DNA from: Cyanobacteria bacterium SZAS LIN-3
GTDB lineage: Bacteria > Cyanobacteriota > Vampirovibrionia > Obscuribacterales > Obscuribacteraceae
Length of the DNA: 64,000 nucleotides
Direction: 5' to 3'
NCBI GenBank assembly: GCA_018266215.1
Contig: JAFEAV010000004.1
Coordinates: forward strand, 80,886-144,885
The notes beneath the pieces are model-generated. The model was not told the DNA's origin. It worked only from the letters and a program-made list of their open reading frames with translations, and did no database searches. Positions 18,086-29,576 of the stretch are shown in pieces. The stretch's first letter is position 1. Each line of letters starts with the position of its first letter. A program made the position numbers and the translations under genes.

Positions 18086-20209
18086 TTAGTGCGACCATTG
18101 ATAATTGGTAACGCCCTTTTGATTCTTTATGGCACGACCGCCGGAGGGATCGGTTACAGGTGAGCTTGTGCCGCGTGGATACTGTCTTGTTTGCTGCTGC
18201 TGCGATTGCTGGTAAACCTGGTAGGCGGATGTATCGACATAAGGTACATCATTGCTGTGGCTGACCGGTTTAGCCGCTGTCGTACCGGCGGTCATGCGTC
18301 CGATATCGTTGTAGGGTGAGGATATAAGCATGCCGGCGGGCAGCGGGTTGGCCCGGTAATAGTCTTCGTTGTAGACGCGGAAAATGCGGGCCATGACCGT
18401 ACCGCCGGTGACATTTTTGGCCACCACTTTTTTCTCGTCGCCGCCACCCCAGACCGCTGTCACCATATCCGGTGTGAAGCCGACAAACCAGATATCCTTG
18501 GCTTTGTCGGCGGTGCCGGTCTTTCCGGCCACCGGTCGGTTTTTGAGCTTGGCTTGAGTGGCTGTGCCTTTCCACACGACGTCCTGCAAGATATCGGTAA
18601 TCCAGGCGACCTGCTCCAGTGGGAAGACTCGTACCGGCGAAGGGTTGAATGATCCTATAATTCTGCCGCGAGCGTCTTCCAGCCTGCGAATAGTCCAGGG
18701 ATTGATGGCAATGCCGCCGCGGGCCAGCGTGCCGTAGGCAGCAGCCAGGTCCAGCGGCGTCACCGCCGAGCTGCCCAGGGCAAGCGATAGAGTGGGGGTA
18801 AGGTCAGTCTTGATGCCGGCTTTGCGCAGGGTGTCAATCACGGTCGGTATGCCTACGCGCTCGGCCACGCGGATGGTGCACATATTGCGCGACTGGCTGA
18901 GGGCGTCGCGCACCGATATTGTGCCCAGGTACTTGCCGTCAAAATTTTTGGGATTCCACTCTTCGCCGTTTGCTTCTTTGAGCGTGAATGGTATGTCCTG
19001 CACCGTTGTCTCCGGTGTGAAGCCGCCCATGAAGGCGGAGAGATAAACGAATGGTTTGAGCGACGAGCCCGCCGTGTGCGGATTGACGGCGCAGTTCCAT
19101 TGATTTTGCCAGTAATCGTGGGCTCCACCTACCAGGGCCATAATCGAGCCGTCTTTCACCGACAGCGATACCAGCGCTTCTTCCTCGATGCCTACCGGAG
19201 CCCGTTTGATTTCACTGCTGAGTACGGCTTCGGCCGCATCCTGGGCCATGGGATCGAGGGTGGTATAAATTTTCAAACCATTGAGCTCGATCATTTGTTC
19301 ATCAAATTGGCGATGGATAAGCTCCAGTACATAAGCGGTGAAGTAGGGATATTTTGTAAAAGGCTTGGCCTTGCGCGGCGGGGCAATACGCTTGAACACA
19401 AGCGGTTTGGCCTCGGCCAGAATTGAATCTCCCACGGTGATGAAGCCGGCTTCGGCCATACTGCTCAATACCTGTCTCTGCCTGGCCATCGCTTCTTTGC
19501 GATGCTTGTCGCTGCCCAGAAAGGACGGTGCCCGGATGATGCCGGCTAAAAATGCCGCTTCCGGCAGGGTGATGTCTGAGACACTCTTGCCGAAGTAAAT
19601 TCTGGAGGCCTGTTCTATACCGCGGGCACCATTGCCGAAGTATATTTCGGTCAGGTAGAGTGAAAAAATCTCTTCCTTTGTATATTTCTCTTCCAGCTTG
19701 TAGGCTGCCACCATTTCGGACAGTTTGACAATGCCTGTGCGTTTTACGTCGCTGAAAAATAGATTCTTGGCCAGCTGCTGCGTGATGGTTGAGCCGCCCT
19801 CTACCATCTTCATAGCTTTGGCATTGGCGACAAAGGCGCGCATTATGCCGAGGAAGCTTATGCCCTCATGCTCGTAAAAGCGCTTATCCTCGGCGGCGAG
19901 CACGGCCTGGCGCATGACCAGAGGTACTTGTGAAAAAGGAATAACCGTTCGCGGGATGCCCTGATCTATTGTTTCTATCAGCTTGTCGTTTTTGTCGAAA
20001 ATGCTGACCGAATCAATAGGTTTGTAATTTTTCAAATAACTCATATCGGGAAGCTTCGAGACTTCCGACATGACCAGCATGCCGATAACGGTTGCCCCCA
20101 GCGTCGCCAGCACGAGGGTGATTTCGGCTATGCCTTTTGTATAAAACCATAAAGTGCGGAAAAAACCGATCAGTCCGCGCCGGTTGCTCATTTGCCGTAA
20201 ATCAGGCAT
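18086..20209 (-). CDS. Class A penicillin-binding protein (bifunctional PBP1 type)
   Basis: The product has 707 residues. A single N-terminal membrane anchor (about 27-48) is followed by the GT51 transglycosylase domain, with catalytic Glu in AAEDKRFYEHEG (E107) and GGSTITQQLAKNL. The transpeptidase domain has SSLK (382-385), SRN (440-442) and KTGT (563-566). It polymerises and cross-links peptidoglycan in the periplasm. The last 70 residues are a Gln/Ser/Tyr-rich tail, probably disordered. The gene converges with the aldo/keto reductase and diverges from the peroxiredoxin. Confidence 0.93.
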   Translation of the reverse strand: MPDLRQMSNRRGLIGFFRTLWFYTKGIAEITLVLATLGATVIGMLVMSEVSKLPDMSYLKNYKPIDSVSIFDKNDKLIETIDQGIPRTVIPFSQVPLVMRQAVLAAEDKRFYEHEGISFLGIMRAFVANAKAMKMVEGGSTITQQLAKNLFFSDVKRTGIVKLSEMVAAYKLEEKYTKEEIFSLYLTEIYFGNGARGIEQASRIYFGKSVSDITLPEAAFLAGIIRAPSFLGSDKHRKEAMARQRQVLSSMAEAGFITVGDSILAEAKPLVFKRIAPPRKAKPFTKYPYFTAYVLELIHRQFDEQMIELNGLKIYTTLDPMAQDAAEAVLSSEIKRAPVGIEEEALVSLSVKDGSIMALVGGAHDYWQNQWNCAVNPHTAGSSLKPFVYLSAFMGGFTPETTVQDIPFTLKEANGEEWNPKNFDGKYLGTISVRDALSQSRNMCTIRVAERVGIPTVIDTLRKAGIKTDLTPTLSLALGSSAVTPLDLAAAYGTLARGGIAINPWTIRRLEDARGRIIGSFNPSPVRVFPLEQVAWITDILQDVVWKGTATQAKLKNRPVAGKTGTADKAKDIWFVGFTPDMVTAVWGGGDEKKVVAKNVTGGTVMARIFRVYNEDYYRANPLPAGMLISSPYNDIGRMTAGTTAAKPVSHSNDVPYVDTSAYQVYQQSQQQQTRQYPRGTSSPVTDPSGGRAIKNQKGVTNYQWSH

Positions 20210-20325
20210 GGCACTTATTTAGCTCCCATGAGCCTCATGGTTACACAGCGCCAATAACCTGTCAAATTGGTGGCAGTTGCTGCCAATGTTGTTATTCTTT
20301 GATTGCAACACTATGAGGAATTGTC

Positions 20326-20877
20326 ATGAGAAAAGTAGCCCTTTTGCCCCTTGCCTCGGTGCTTTTGCTGGCCGGGACCGTTACCGGTGTCCTGACCAAC
20401 TCCATCCCGCCATCCTTTGCCGAGGTTAAGCTGGGCGAGGCCGCGCCCGACTTTGCTCTGCCCGACAGCGACGGCAAAACAGTCAAATTGAGCGATTTCA
20501 AAGGCCAGAAAGTACTGGTCGTTTATTTTTATCCCAAGGATGAGACCTCGGTCTGCACCAAGGAGTCCTGCACTTTCCGCGATCGTTATGAAGCCCTCAA
20601 GTCCGCAGGGGCCGAGGTTATCGGCATCAGCTCGGATACAAGCGAGAGCCACAAAAAGTTTGCCGAACATCACAAATTGCCTTTTATCCTGCTTGCCGAC
20701 GAGGGCGGTAAGGTGCGCCAGGAATGGGGCGTTAAGGGCTTGCTGGGCGTGCCCGGCCGAACCACCTTTGTTGTTGATAAGGAAGGCATCATCCGCCTGG
20801 TATTCAGCGATAAGTTGAACGCTAAGAAGCATGTCGACGAAGCCGTGGTCGAAGTCAATAAGTTGACCGGCAAGTAA
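20326..20877 (+). CDS. Exported peroxiredoxin, BCP/PrxQ type
   Basis: The product has 183 residues; the ATG is preceded by GAGGA. Residues 1-32 form a signal peptide ([18 protein letters not shown], cleavage near SFA), so it should act outside the cytoplasm. The thioredoxin-fold core carries [14 protein letters not shown]: the peroxidatic Cys77 and a resolving Cys82 five residues later, the spacing of the alpha type of BCP/PrxQ. It reduces peroxides using a thioredoxin-like donor. PrxQ-type proteins are usually cytosolic, so export is a noticeable variation. The MscS channel gene follows after 66 bp. Confidence 0.88.
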   Translation: MRKVALLPLASVLLLAGTVTGVLTNSIPPSFAEVKLGEAAPDFALPDSDGKTVKLSDFKGQKVLVVYFYPKDETSVCTKESCTFRDRYEALKSAGAEVIGISSDTSESHKKFAEHHKLPFILLADEGGKVRQEWGVKGLLGVPGRTTFVVDKEGIIRLVFSDKLNAKKHVDEAVVEVNKLTGK

Positions 20878-20943
20878 AGCCCCGGTCGCTTTAGTGGGCC
20901 GGAATCGCTAAAATGGGTCGGTCATATCGACCCCGGGCTTGCC

Positions 20944-22635
20944 ATGAGTTCATTTTTTTGCAGTATTGTCGCGATTTTCCTTGCCCTGGCGGCTCTTTTG
21001 CCCTGTCACGCCCAGGGAGCGGACCTCTTTTCGGATAAGTCCTCTGCCCTGACGGCCGACAAAAGCGCGGCGGGTTCATCTTCAGATGATGATCAGAGTG
21101 CGGCGGTGGTTTTCCAGGGCAAAAGACTGCTCATCTTCCGGGGCGGGCTCGACGGCTTCAGCGCCAAGGAACGTGCCCAGCGGACTACCCAGGCAATAGA
21201 GCGCCTCAACGCATCCAAAGATTTCCTGCCGGAAATGCTCAAGCTCAGAGAAACGGCGGATGGCACCGAAGTCGTTTATGGCAATGAATTCATCGCCACC
21301 ATGACCATGGATGACGCCAAGAGGGCGCAGAGTTCCACCCAGCTGTTGGCCAGTGAATTTGCCGCTAAATTGCGCATCGCCCTCATGCGTCAGTCCGAGC
21401 CCGTCACTCCCTATAGTGTCGCGCGTGGTGTCGGTCTGACAATCGGCGCCAGCATCCTGATGCTTATCGTCATGGGCGTGCTTGGACGGGTCGCGGCTTA
21501 TGTCGGCACTCGTATCGAATCATACAAAGGTACCGCCATCAGCGGTGTACGCATTCAGAAGGCTGAGCTGCTCAGTGCCGCGGCCCTGTGCAATATTTTG
21601 CACACCCTCAATAAAGTAGCCCACCTGGCTACTTTCATGATTGCCCTGTACATTTATTTGATTGCTGTCTTCAACAGCTTTGCCGCCACCAAGTGGTTGG
21701 CCCTTGCTCTGCGTGATACGGCTCTTGTGCCTCTGACTACAACCGTGGAGGCGTTGATTGGCTATCTGCCCAAGGGCATGGCCATTGTCGTGATTGCCGT
21801 TTTGACCTATGCCATTATCGCTTTTGCCGATTTCTTCTTCGATGCTATTAAAGAACAGCAAATAAGTTTTTCCGGCTTTGATCCCGAATGGGCACACCCC
21901 ACGTATCAGCTGGTGCGCGCCATGATCCTCGCCTTTGCCCTGGTTGCGGCTCTGCCCTACGCTCCTTTTGGCGAATCCGAATCCTTCAAACAGGTGGGAT
22001 TCCTGGTCGGTATTCTTGTCTCCCTGGGCTCGACATCGGTTATAGGCAATGTCATGGCCGGTACTGTGCTCACTTATACCAAAGCCTTCAAGGTCGGCGA
22101 TCGCATCAAGATCGGTGACACCATCGGCGATGTGCAGGATAAATCCCTGTTTGTCACGCGGCTTTGCACGACAAAAAACGAAATCGTCTCCATTCCCAAT
22201 GGCTATATTCTCAATACCAGTATCACTAATTTCAGCTCCATGGGTAAAGGCGGCCAGCTGATTGTGCACACCGGCGTCACAATCGGCTACGGCGAGCCCT
22301 GGCGCCATGTGCATGAGCTTCTGATTGCGGCCGCTCTGGCCACCGACGGCATCGTGCCCGAGCCGGCTCCTTTTGTTTTGCAAACGGCACTGTCAGATTT
22401 TTATGTCTGCTATGAAATCAACGCCTATAGCAATGCGCCGCATAGTATGCCCAGGGTTTACTCGGATCTGCACGCCAATATTCAGGACAAGTTTAATGCC
22501 GCCGGTGTCGAGATTATGTCGGCGCACTACGGTTATCTGCGCGACGGCAATAAAACGACTATTCCGGATCAAAATTTGCCGGCTGACTACAAGGCGCCGA
22601 CCTTTGTTTTCTCGTCGACCGATAAGAGAGGTTAG
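20944..22635 (+). CDS. MscS-family mechanosensitive channel with exported N-terminal domain
   Basis: The product has 563 residues. A signal peptide (residues 1-25) is followed by about 130 residues predicted to lie in the periplasm. Several membrane helices (about 160-370) precede the MscS pore and beta domain: GFLVGILVSLGSTSVIGNVMAG is the pore helix region and FKVGDRIKIGDTIGDVQDKS the conserved beta domain. The C-terminal cytoplasmic part ends near residue 530. Such channels release solutes on hypo-osmotic shock; longer forms with periplasmic extensions are known. The SRAP gene starts 6 bases downstream. Confidence 0.9.
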   Translation: MSSFFCSIVAIFLALAALLPCHAQGADLFSDKSSALTADKSAAGSSSDDDQSAAVVFQGKRLLIFRGGLDGFSAKERAQRTTQAIERLNASKDFLPEMLKLRETADGTEVVYGNEFIATMTMDDAKRAQSSTQLLASEFAAKLRIALMRQSEPVTPYSVARGVGLTIGASILMLIVMGVLGRVAAYVGTRIESYKGTAISGVRIQKAELLSAAALCNILHTLNKVAHLATFMIALYIYLIAVFNSFAATKWLALALRDTALVPLTTTVEALIGYLPKGMAIVVIAVLTYAIIAFADFFFDAIKEQQISFSGFDPEWAHPTYQLVRAMILAFALVAALPYAPFGESESFKQVGFLVGILVSLGSTSVIGNVMAGTVLTYTKAFKVGDRIKIGDTIGDVQDKSLFVTRLCTTKNEIVSIPNGYILNTSITNFSSMGKGGQLIVHTGVTIGYGEPWRHVHELLIAAALATDGIVPEPAPFVLQTALSDFYVCYEINAYSNAPHSMPRVYSDLHANIQDKFNAAGVEIMSAHYGYLRDGNKTTIPDQNLPADYKAPTFVFSSTDKRG

Positions 22636-22641
22636 GGACCT

Positions 22642-23451
22642 ATGTGTGGCCGCTATACCCTGGCTCATTCCATGGAAGAGATTATTGAGGCCTTCAAGGT
22701 ACAGCAGATGTTGCTGCCGCTTGAGCCCCGCTATAATATTGCGCCATCACAGATGGTGCCTATAATATTCACCGCCCAGGACGGTGACGAAGACGCCAGG
22801 CCCGGGCAGCGCATTATTCGTGCCGCGCGCTGGGGCTTTATCCCCGAGTGGGTGAAAGACACCAAGAAATTCCCGCCCATGATCAATGCCCGGGGTGAAA
22901 CGGTGGCCGAGAAAAATTCCTATCGTCACGCCTTTCGCCGCAGACGGTGCCTTGTCCCCGCCGATGGATTTTATGAATGGCAGGGGCAGGGAAAGGATCG
23001 ACTGCCCTATCGCATCGAGCTCAAAGGCGCGCCGCTCTTCGCTTTTGCTGGGCTCTATGAAGACTGGACCTCGACTGACGGCAGTATGATCCGCACCAAT
23101 GCCATCGTTACGGTGGGAGCCAATCGCTTGCTTGGACAGTTTCATGATCGTATGCCTGTAATTTTGCGTCGTGGCGAGGAAGACCTCTGGCTTGATACCA
23201 ACCACGAAAATCTCGCCGATGTGCAGGCCCTGATGCGCCCCTATCCCGATAGCGAGATGGAGCTTTACCGCGTCTCAAAACGGGTCAACGGCACAAGTTT
23301 CAACGATCCGGATCTGTCGCGGCGACTGGCAGCGGACGAGCCCGAGTATCAGGCTCCACCAAGAGAACCGAAAGCCGCTAAGGAAAAGACCGCTTCTGCC
23401 CGCCCCAAAAAGACCGATGATGGCGGAGTCGAGCAATTGAAGCTTTTTTGA
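22642..23451 (+). CDS. SRAP (YedK/HMCES) abasic-site DNA crosslinker
   Basis: The product has 269 residues and begins MCGRYTL. Loss of the initiator Met exposes Cys2, which forms a thiazolidine link with abasic sites in single-stranded DNA. The other active-site residues are visible: N82 in MINARGETV, E112 in DGFYEWQG and H168 in QFHDRMPVIL. The C-terminal 40 residues are Lys/Pro-rich and lie beyond the usual domain end. Family knowledge supports protection of abasic DNA in the cytoplasm. The gene follows MscS by 6 bases with AGGGA as ribosome site and converges with valS, with one base between the stops. Confidence 0.92.
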   Translation: MCGRYTLAHSMEEIIEAFKVQQMLLPLEPRYNIAPSQMVPIIFTAQDGDEDARPGQRIIRAARWGFIPEWVKDTKKFPPMINARGETVAEKNSYRHAFRRRRCLVPADGFYEWQGQGKDRLPYRIELKGAPLFAFAGLYEDWTSTDGSMIRTNAIVTVGANRLLGQFHDRMPVILRRGEEDLWLDTNHENLADVQALMRPYPDSEMELYRVSKRVNGTSFNDPDLSRRLAADEPEYQAPPREPKAAKEKTASARPKKTDDGGVEQLKLF

Positions 23452-23452
23452 A

Positions 23453-26206
<2,754 letters not shown>

Positions 26207-26220
26207 GGCTTAAATCCTAT

Positions 26221-26319
26221 ATGCGGCCCATGGGCATTAAGCGCCCACGCGGCCGAGCGCGCTCGGAGGCAGTACCTCCTGGAATGCTGATTATAGCTTC
26301 GATTGCGACCCCTCTTCAA
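26221..26319 (-). promoter_or_regulatory. valS promoter and structured leader
   Basis: On the minus strand TTGAAG (26314-26319) and a perfect TATAAT (26290-26295) are 18 bp apart, placing a transcript start near 26283 and a leader of about 75 bases. The leader holds consecutive dyads: GGAGG/CCTCC around CAGTA (26265-26279), the palindrome CCGAGCGCGCTCGG (26253-26266), and GCCCATGGGC (26226-26235), which competes with GGGC/GCCC (26232-26246). I see no T-box signature. Such dense structure could control valS expression. Confidence 0.55.
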
Positions 26320-26491
26320 CCTGAAGGGCCCCGGCAAATAGCGATCTGTAATAAATGTGCCGAAACATCAAATTCTTGCAAGGAAAGAGAGTAGGGCGAT
26401 GGTGTTAAAATTTGGCCTGGCATGAGGCAGCCGCTGCTTTGTCTTGACTTCCATCCGCAGCCTCACGGATTTGCACAAATTTAGGGACTAT

Positions 26492-27052
26492 ATGATCTCC
26501 AGCAACGACTTCAGACCGGGCGTGACAATCGTACATAACAATGGTGTTTGGCAAATTGTTGAAGCCATGCACGTAAAACCGGGCAAGGGCGCAGCCTTTG
26601 TGCGGACCAAAATGAAGAACGTAGAAACAGGCAATGTGCTGGAGCAAACTTTTAGAGCGGCTGAAAAAGTGCCCCAGGCCATCGTTGAAAAGATCGACAT
26701 GCAGTATGTTTTCAAAGCCGGCGAAAACTACACCTTCATGGACCAGGCATCTTTTGAGCAGACCGAATTGTCTGCTGCTCAGATCGGACCTGCTCATGAA
26801 TTTCTCAAAGAAGGTCAGGAAGGTATCACTGTATTGCGTTTCGACGGCCGTATCATCGGCGTTGAACTGCCCAACACAGTAGAACTGGAAGTGACCGAAG
26901 CCGGACCCGACGAACGCGGTGATACCAGCTCCGGTGGCAGCAAACCGGCCGTACTGGAAACCGGCGCCACGATCGCCGTGCCTTTCCACATCAAGACAGG
27001 CGACAAACTCAGAGTCGATACCAGAAACCGCAAGTATCTGACCCGCGTTTAA
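26492..27052 (+). CDS. efp: Translation elongation factor P
   Basis: The product has 186 residues from ATG 26492, which follows AGGGA; the longer frame from 26444 is not expected, since the family starts with M-I-S-x-N-D-F-R-x-G. Three beta domains (KOW-like, OB and C-terminal OB) cover the whole length. K32 in the loop KPGKGAAF sits where E. coli EF-P carries its modified lysine. EF-P rescues ribosomes stalled on proline runs. Several proteins in this window, such as the calpain-like one, contain long proline stretches. accB follows after 37 bp, an order common in cyanobacteria and relatives. Confidence 0.95.
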   Translation: MISSNDFRPGVTIVHNNGVWQIVEAMHVKPGKGAAFVRTKMKNVETGNVLEQTFRAAEKVPQAIVEKIDMQYVFKAGENYTFMDQASFEQTELSAAQIGPAHEFLKEGQEGITVLRFDGRIIGVELPNTVELEVTEAGPDERGDTSSGGSKPAVLETGATIAVPFHIKTGDKLRVDTRNRKYLTRV

Positions 27053-27089
27053 TCAGTGTAATTAGGTTCAGCTAGAGGCAAGTTAGGCA

Positions 27090-27608
27090 GTGAAGATAGA
27101 TCTGCAGCAAATCAAAGAGTTGCTGGGCATTGTCAGTTCGACTGATGTGACCGAGCTGACCATTGAGTTTGGCGATCAAAAGATAACGGTAAAAAAGACG
27201 TCGGCGGCTCATCACACTCATCTGGAAGTGGCTCCGCTCGCCACCCGTTCTCCGGCTCAGGTCGTACACCATGAAGTTGCACCCAGGCCCGCCGCCGCTC
27301 CCGCTCCCGTAGAAGCGCCTCCCAAAGCGGATCCAGTCCCAGCCGAAGACAATGGTCATGCCGGTTCGGTGGCAATCACGTCGCCTATGGTCGGCACTTT
27401 CTATGGTGCGCCTTCTCCTACTGCTTCCAACTTTGTTAAGGTCGGCGACAAGATCAATGTCGGACAGACCGTTTGCATCATCGAAGCAATGAAATTGATG
27501 AACGATTTGCCTTCCGAAGTGGCCGGCAAGATCGTCAAAATCTGCGTTGATAGCGGCACAACTGTTGAATACGGGCAGACCCTATTTCTGGTCGATCCTA
27601 AAGGCTAG
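27090..27608 (+). CDS. accB: Biotin carboxyl carrier protein of acetyl-CoA carboxylase
   Basis: The product has 172 residues, starting at GTG 27090. An N-terminal helix domain (KIDLQQIKELLGIVSSTDVT) and a Pro/Ala linker (about 62-88) lead to the biotinyl domain. The biotin-accepting lysine is K135 in EAMKLMND, and SPMVGTFY is the characteristic thumb region. It carries CO2 between biotin carboxylase and carboxyltransferase in the first step of fatty acid synthesis. It lies between efp and accC; the accC start is 16 bp downstream. Confidence 0.95.
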   Translation: MKIDLQQIKELLGIVSSTDVTELTIEFGDQKITVKKTSAAHHTHLEVAPLATRSPAQVVHHEVAPRPAAAPAPVEAPPKADPVPAEDNGHAGSVAITSPMVGTFYGAPSPTASNFVKVGDKINVGQTVCIIEAMKLMNDLPSEVAGKIVKICVDSGTTVEYGQTLFLVDPKG

Positions 27609-27624
27609 AGACGAGAGAGAGTAA

Positions 27625-28977
27625 ATGATTCAGAAAGTTCTCATTGCCAATCGCGGCGAGATAGCGCTGAGAGTTATCCGCGCCTGTCGTGAGATGGGTA
27701 TCTCTACGGTGGCTGTCTATTCGCAGGCCGATGCCGAATCGCTGCACGTCAAACTGGCCGATGAAGCGTATTGCATTGGACCGCCCCAGTCGGGTCGCTC
27801 CTATCTGCATATCCCCGCGATTATCTCCACCGCTGTTGTTACCGGTGCTGATGCCATTCACCCCGGCTACGGTTTCCTTTCTGAAAATTCCAACTTTGCC
27901 CAGATTTGCGCCGATCATCGCATCAAATTTATCGGCCCCAGTGTTGTCGCCATCGAGAGCATGGGCGATAAATCCTCGGCTCGTGAAGCCATGCGCGCAG
28001 CCGGTGTACCGGTGGTGCCCGGCAGTCACGGGCTCATTACCGATGAAGCCGAAGCGGCGAAACTGGCTGATGAAATTGGATTCCCGGTCATTATTAAGGC
28101 TACCGCCGGTGGTGGCGGCCGCGGTATGCGCGTGGCCAACGATGCCGGTCAATTGCTCAATGCCCTGGCCTCGGCTCAGTCGGAAGCGTCTGCGGCCTTT
28201 GGCGACGGCGGCGTTTATATTGAAAAATATTTGAAGCCTATTCGTCACGTAGAAATACAGGTAATGGCCGATCAGCACGGCAATGTAATCCACCTGGGCG
28301 AGCGTGATTGCTCGGTGCAGAGACGGCACCAGAAGTTAATTGAAGAGTCTCCCAGTCCCGCGCTTACACCCGAATTGCGCGCACGCATGGGTAAGGCCGC
28401 CGTCGACGCCGCTAAAAATATCGGCTATGAAGGCGCCGGCACGGTGGAGTTCATCTTCTCCAACGGCAATTTCTATTTCATGGAAATGAATACGCGTATT
28501 CAAGTCGAACATCCGGTCACTGAATTTATTACCGGCACCGACCTGATTAAAGAACAGATTCGCGTTGCTTCCGGTGAAAAACTTTCCTGGACCCAGGAGC
28601 AAATAAAATTTACCGGTCATGCCATCGAATGCCGCATCAACGCCGAAGATCCGGATCGCAATTTTATGCCATCCCCCGGCCGCGTCGATGCCTACATCGC
28701 CCCTGGTGGCCCCGGTGTGCGGGTAGACAGCCACTGTTATCCAGGCTATGTCATTCCCCAATTTTATGATTCGCTTGTGAGCAAACTGATTGTCTGGGGC
28801 GCCGATCGACCGGAGGCAATCGCCCGCATGCAGCGCGCTTTAGATGAGTACGCCATCACCGGTATCAAAACCACGATACCTTTTCATCAAAGAGTGCTTT
28901 CGCACCCGGTCTTCCAGAAAGGTGACGTTTCAACAGACTTTGTCGAGAAGCATATGACTTTGCAGGAGACAAAATAA
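27625..28977 (+). CDS. accC: Biotin carboxylase subunit of acetyl-CoA carboxylase
   Basis: The product has 450 residues, the family's normal length. It has an ATP-grasp fold with the start [20 protein letters not shown], the glycine-rich ATP loop [12 protein letters not shown], the biotin carboxylase signature [19 protein letters not shown] and [16 protein letters not shown]. It carboxylates the biotin of AccB using bicarbonate and ATP. It is the last gene of the efp-accB-accC run; tRNA-Met follows after a short AT-rich hairpin. The carboxyltransferase genes accA and accD are not in the window. Confidence 0.96.
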   Translation: MIQKVLIANRGEIALRVIRACREMGISTVAVYSQADAESLHVKLADEAYCIGPPQSGRSYLHIPAIISTAVVTGADAIHPGYGFLSENSNFAQICADHRIKFIGPSVVAIESMGDKSSAREAMRAAGVPVVPGSHGLITDEAEAAKLADEIGFPVIIKATAGGGGRGMRVANDAGQLLNALASAQSEASAAFGDGGVYIEKYLKPIRHVEIQVMADQHGNVIHLGERDCSVQRRHQKLIEESPSPALTPELRARMGKAAVDAAKNIGYEGAGTVEFIFSNGNFYFMEMNTRIQVEHPVTEFITGTDLIKEQIRVASGEKLSWTQEQIKFTGHAIECRINAEDPDRNFMPSPGRVDAYIAPGGPGVRVDSHCYPGYVIPQFYDSLVSKLIVWGADRPEAIARMQRALDEYAITGIKTTIPFHQRVLSHPVFQKGDVSTDFVEKHMTLQETK

Positions 28978-28999
28978 AAATAGTAGTAAAATACTATTT
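28978..28999 (+). terminator. AT-rich hairpin between accC and tRNA-Met
   Basis: AAATAGTA (28978-28985) and TACTATTT (28992-28999) form a perfect 8-bp stem with a 6-base loop, starting directly after the accC stop and ending 6 bases before the tRNA. It is AU-rich and has no U tract. It may be a weak terminator, an mRNA 3' end or a processing site. Confidence 0.35.
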
Positions 29000-29005
29000 C
29001 ACCGT

Positions 29006-29077
29006 GGCTCCGTAGCTCAATGGTGGAGCGTGCGACTCATAATCGCCTGGTTACTGGTTCGAATCCAGTCGGAGCCA
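29006..29077 (+). tRNA. tRNA-Met (CAT anticodon), elongator type
   Basis: The 72-base sequence folds into a full cloverleaf. The acceptor stem is GGCTCCG/CGGAGCC, the D stem GCTC/GAGC, the anticodon loop CTCATAA with anticodon CAT, and the T stem ACTGG/CCAGT with loop TTCGAAT. The top pair of the anticodon stem is a T-C mismatch. The first acceptor pair G-C is intact and there is no GGG/CCC run in the anticodon stem, so it is not an initiator. A lysidine-modified tRNA-Ile also reads CAT and cannot be excluded. The 3' CCA is not encoded. Confidence 0.93.
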
Positions 29078-29081
29078 CTCT

Positions 29082-29528
29082 TTATTTTTTAGGCAGTGAG
29101 TTTTCGAAGAGAGTCTCTTTGATGCTCGATTTAAGCGTGTGGAAGCAGTCCGAGGCGAAGCCCTCGAGTTCCTCCGAGCGTTGCTTGGCATTGACCATCT
29201 TCAGTTCGGTCTGCGCCAGGTAGCGGGTATCCGGCTGCCCCTTTGATTTGGCATAGGACTTTTCAATTTCGCGCAGTTGAAACAAGCCCTTTTCAATATT
29301 GCGTGTTGATTCGCGTGCGTTGCGCAGCGATTCCAACAGGAAAAAGCCTACAGACCCTTTGGCATGCGTCATGTTGAGCAGCATTGTTTCTTCGCGGGTA
29401 AATTTGCGGTTGCTCAGGTTAAACAGGTCATCCTGGGCCTGCGCTCCGTTGGATGAAAGTCTGCTGACCTGGGTGCCGAGGCAAAAGCTAAGCAATGCAA
29501 CGGCGAAAAGAGTCCGGCTGTCTCTCAT
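29082..29528 (-). CDS. Exported helical protein of unknown function
   Basis: The product has 148 residues. An N-terminal hydrophobic segment (TLFAVALLSFCLGTQVSRL) ending near AQAQD acts as a signal peptide or anchor. The rest is charged and helical, with long amphipathic stretches (NIEKGLFQLREIEKSYAKSK) but no domain I recognise. Its stop lies 4 bases beyond the tRNA. It is divergent from the TPR gene, with only 48 bp between the starts. Confidence 0.65.
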   Translation of the reverse strand: MRDSRTLFAVALLSFCLGTQVSRLSSNGAQAQDDLFNLSNRKFTREETMLLNMTHAKGSVGFFLLESLRNARESTRNIEKGLFQLREIEKSYAKSKGQPDTRYLAQTELKMVNAKQRSEELEGFASDCFHTLKSSIKETLFENSLPKK

Positions 29529-29576
29529 GAAATCCCCTCAAAAACTTGGTTCGTACAGGATAGCAAAGCCGGAGCC

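Noticed and set aside
21520..22383. 287-codon minus-strand frame opposite the MscS gene
   Set aside because: The plus strand carries conserved MscS pore motifs; the antisense frame is a by-product of codon bias.
26221..26319. T-box riboswitch in the valS leader
   Set aside because: The conserved antiterminator sequence and specifier loop were not found, and the leader of about 75 bases is too short.
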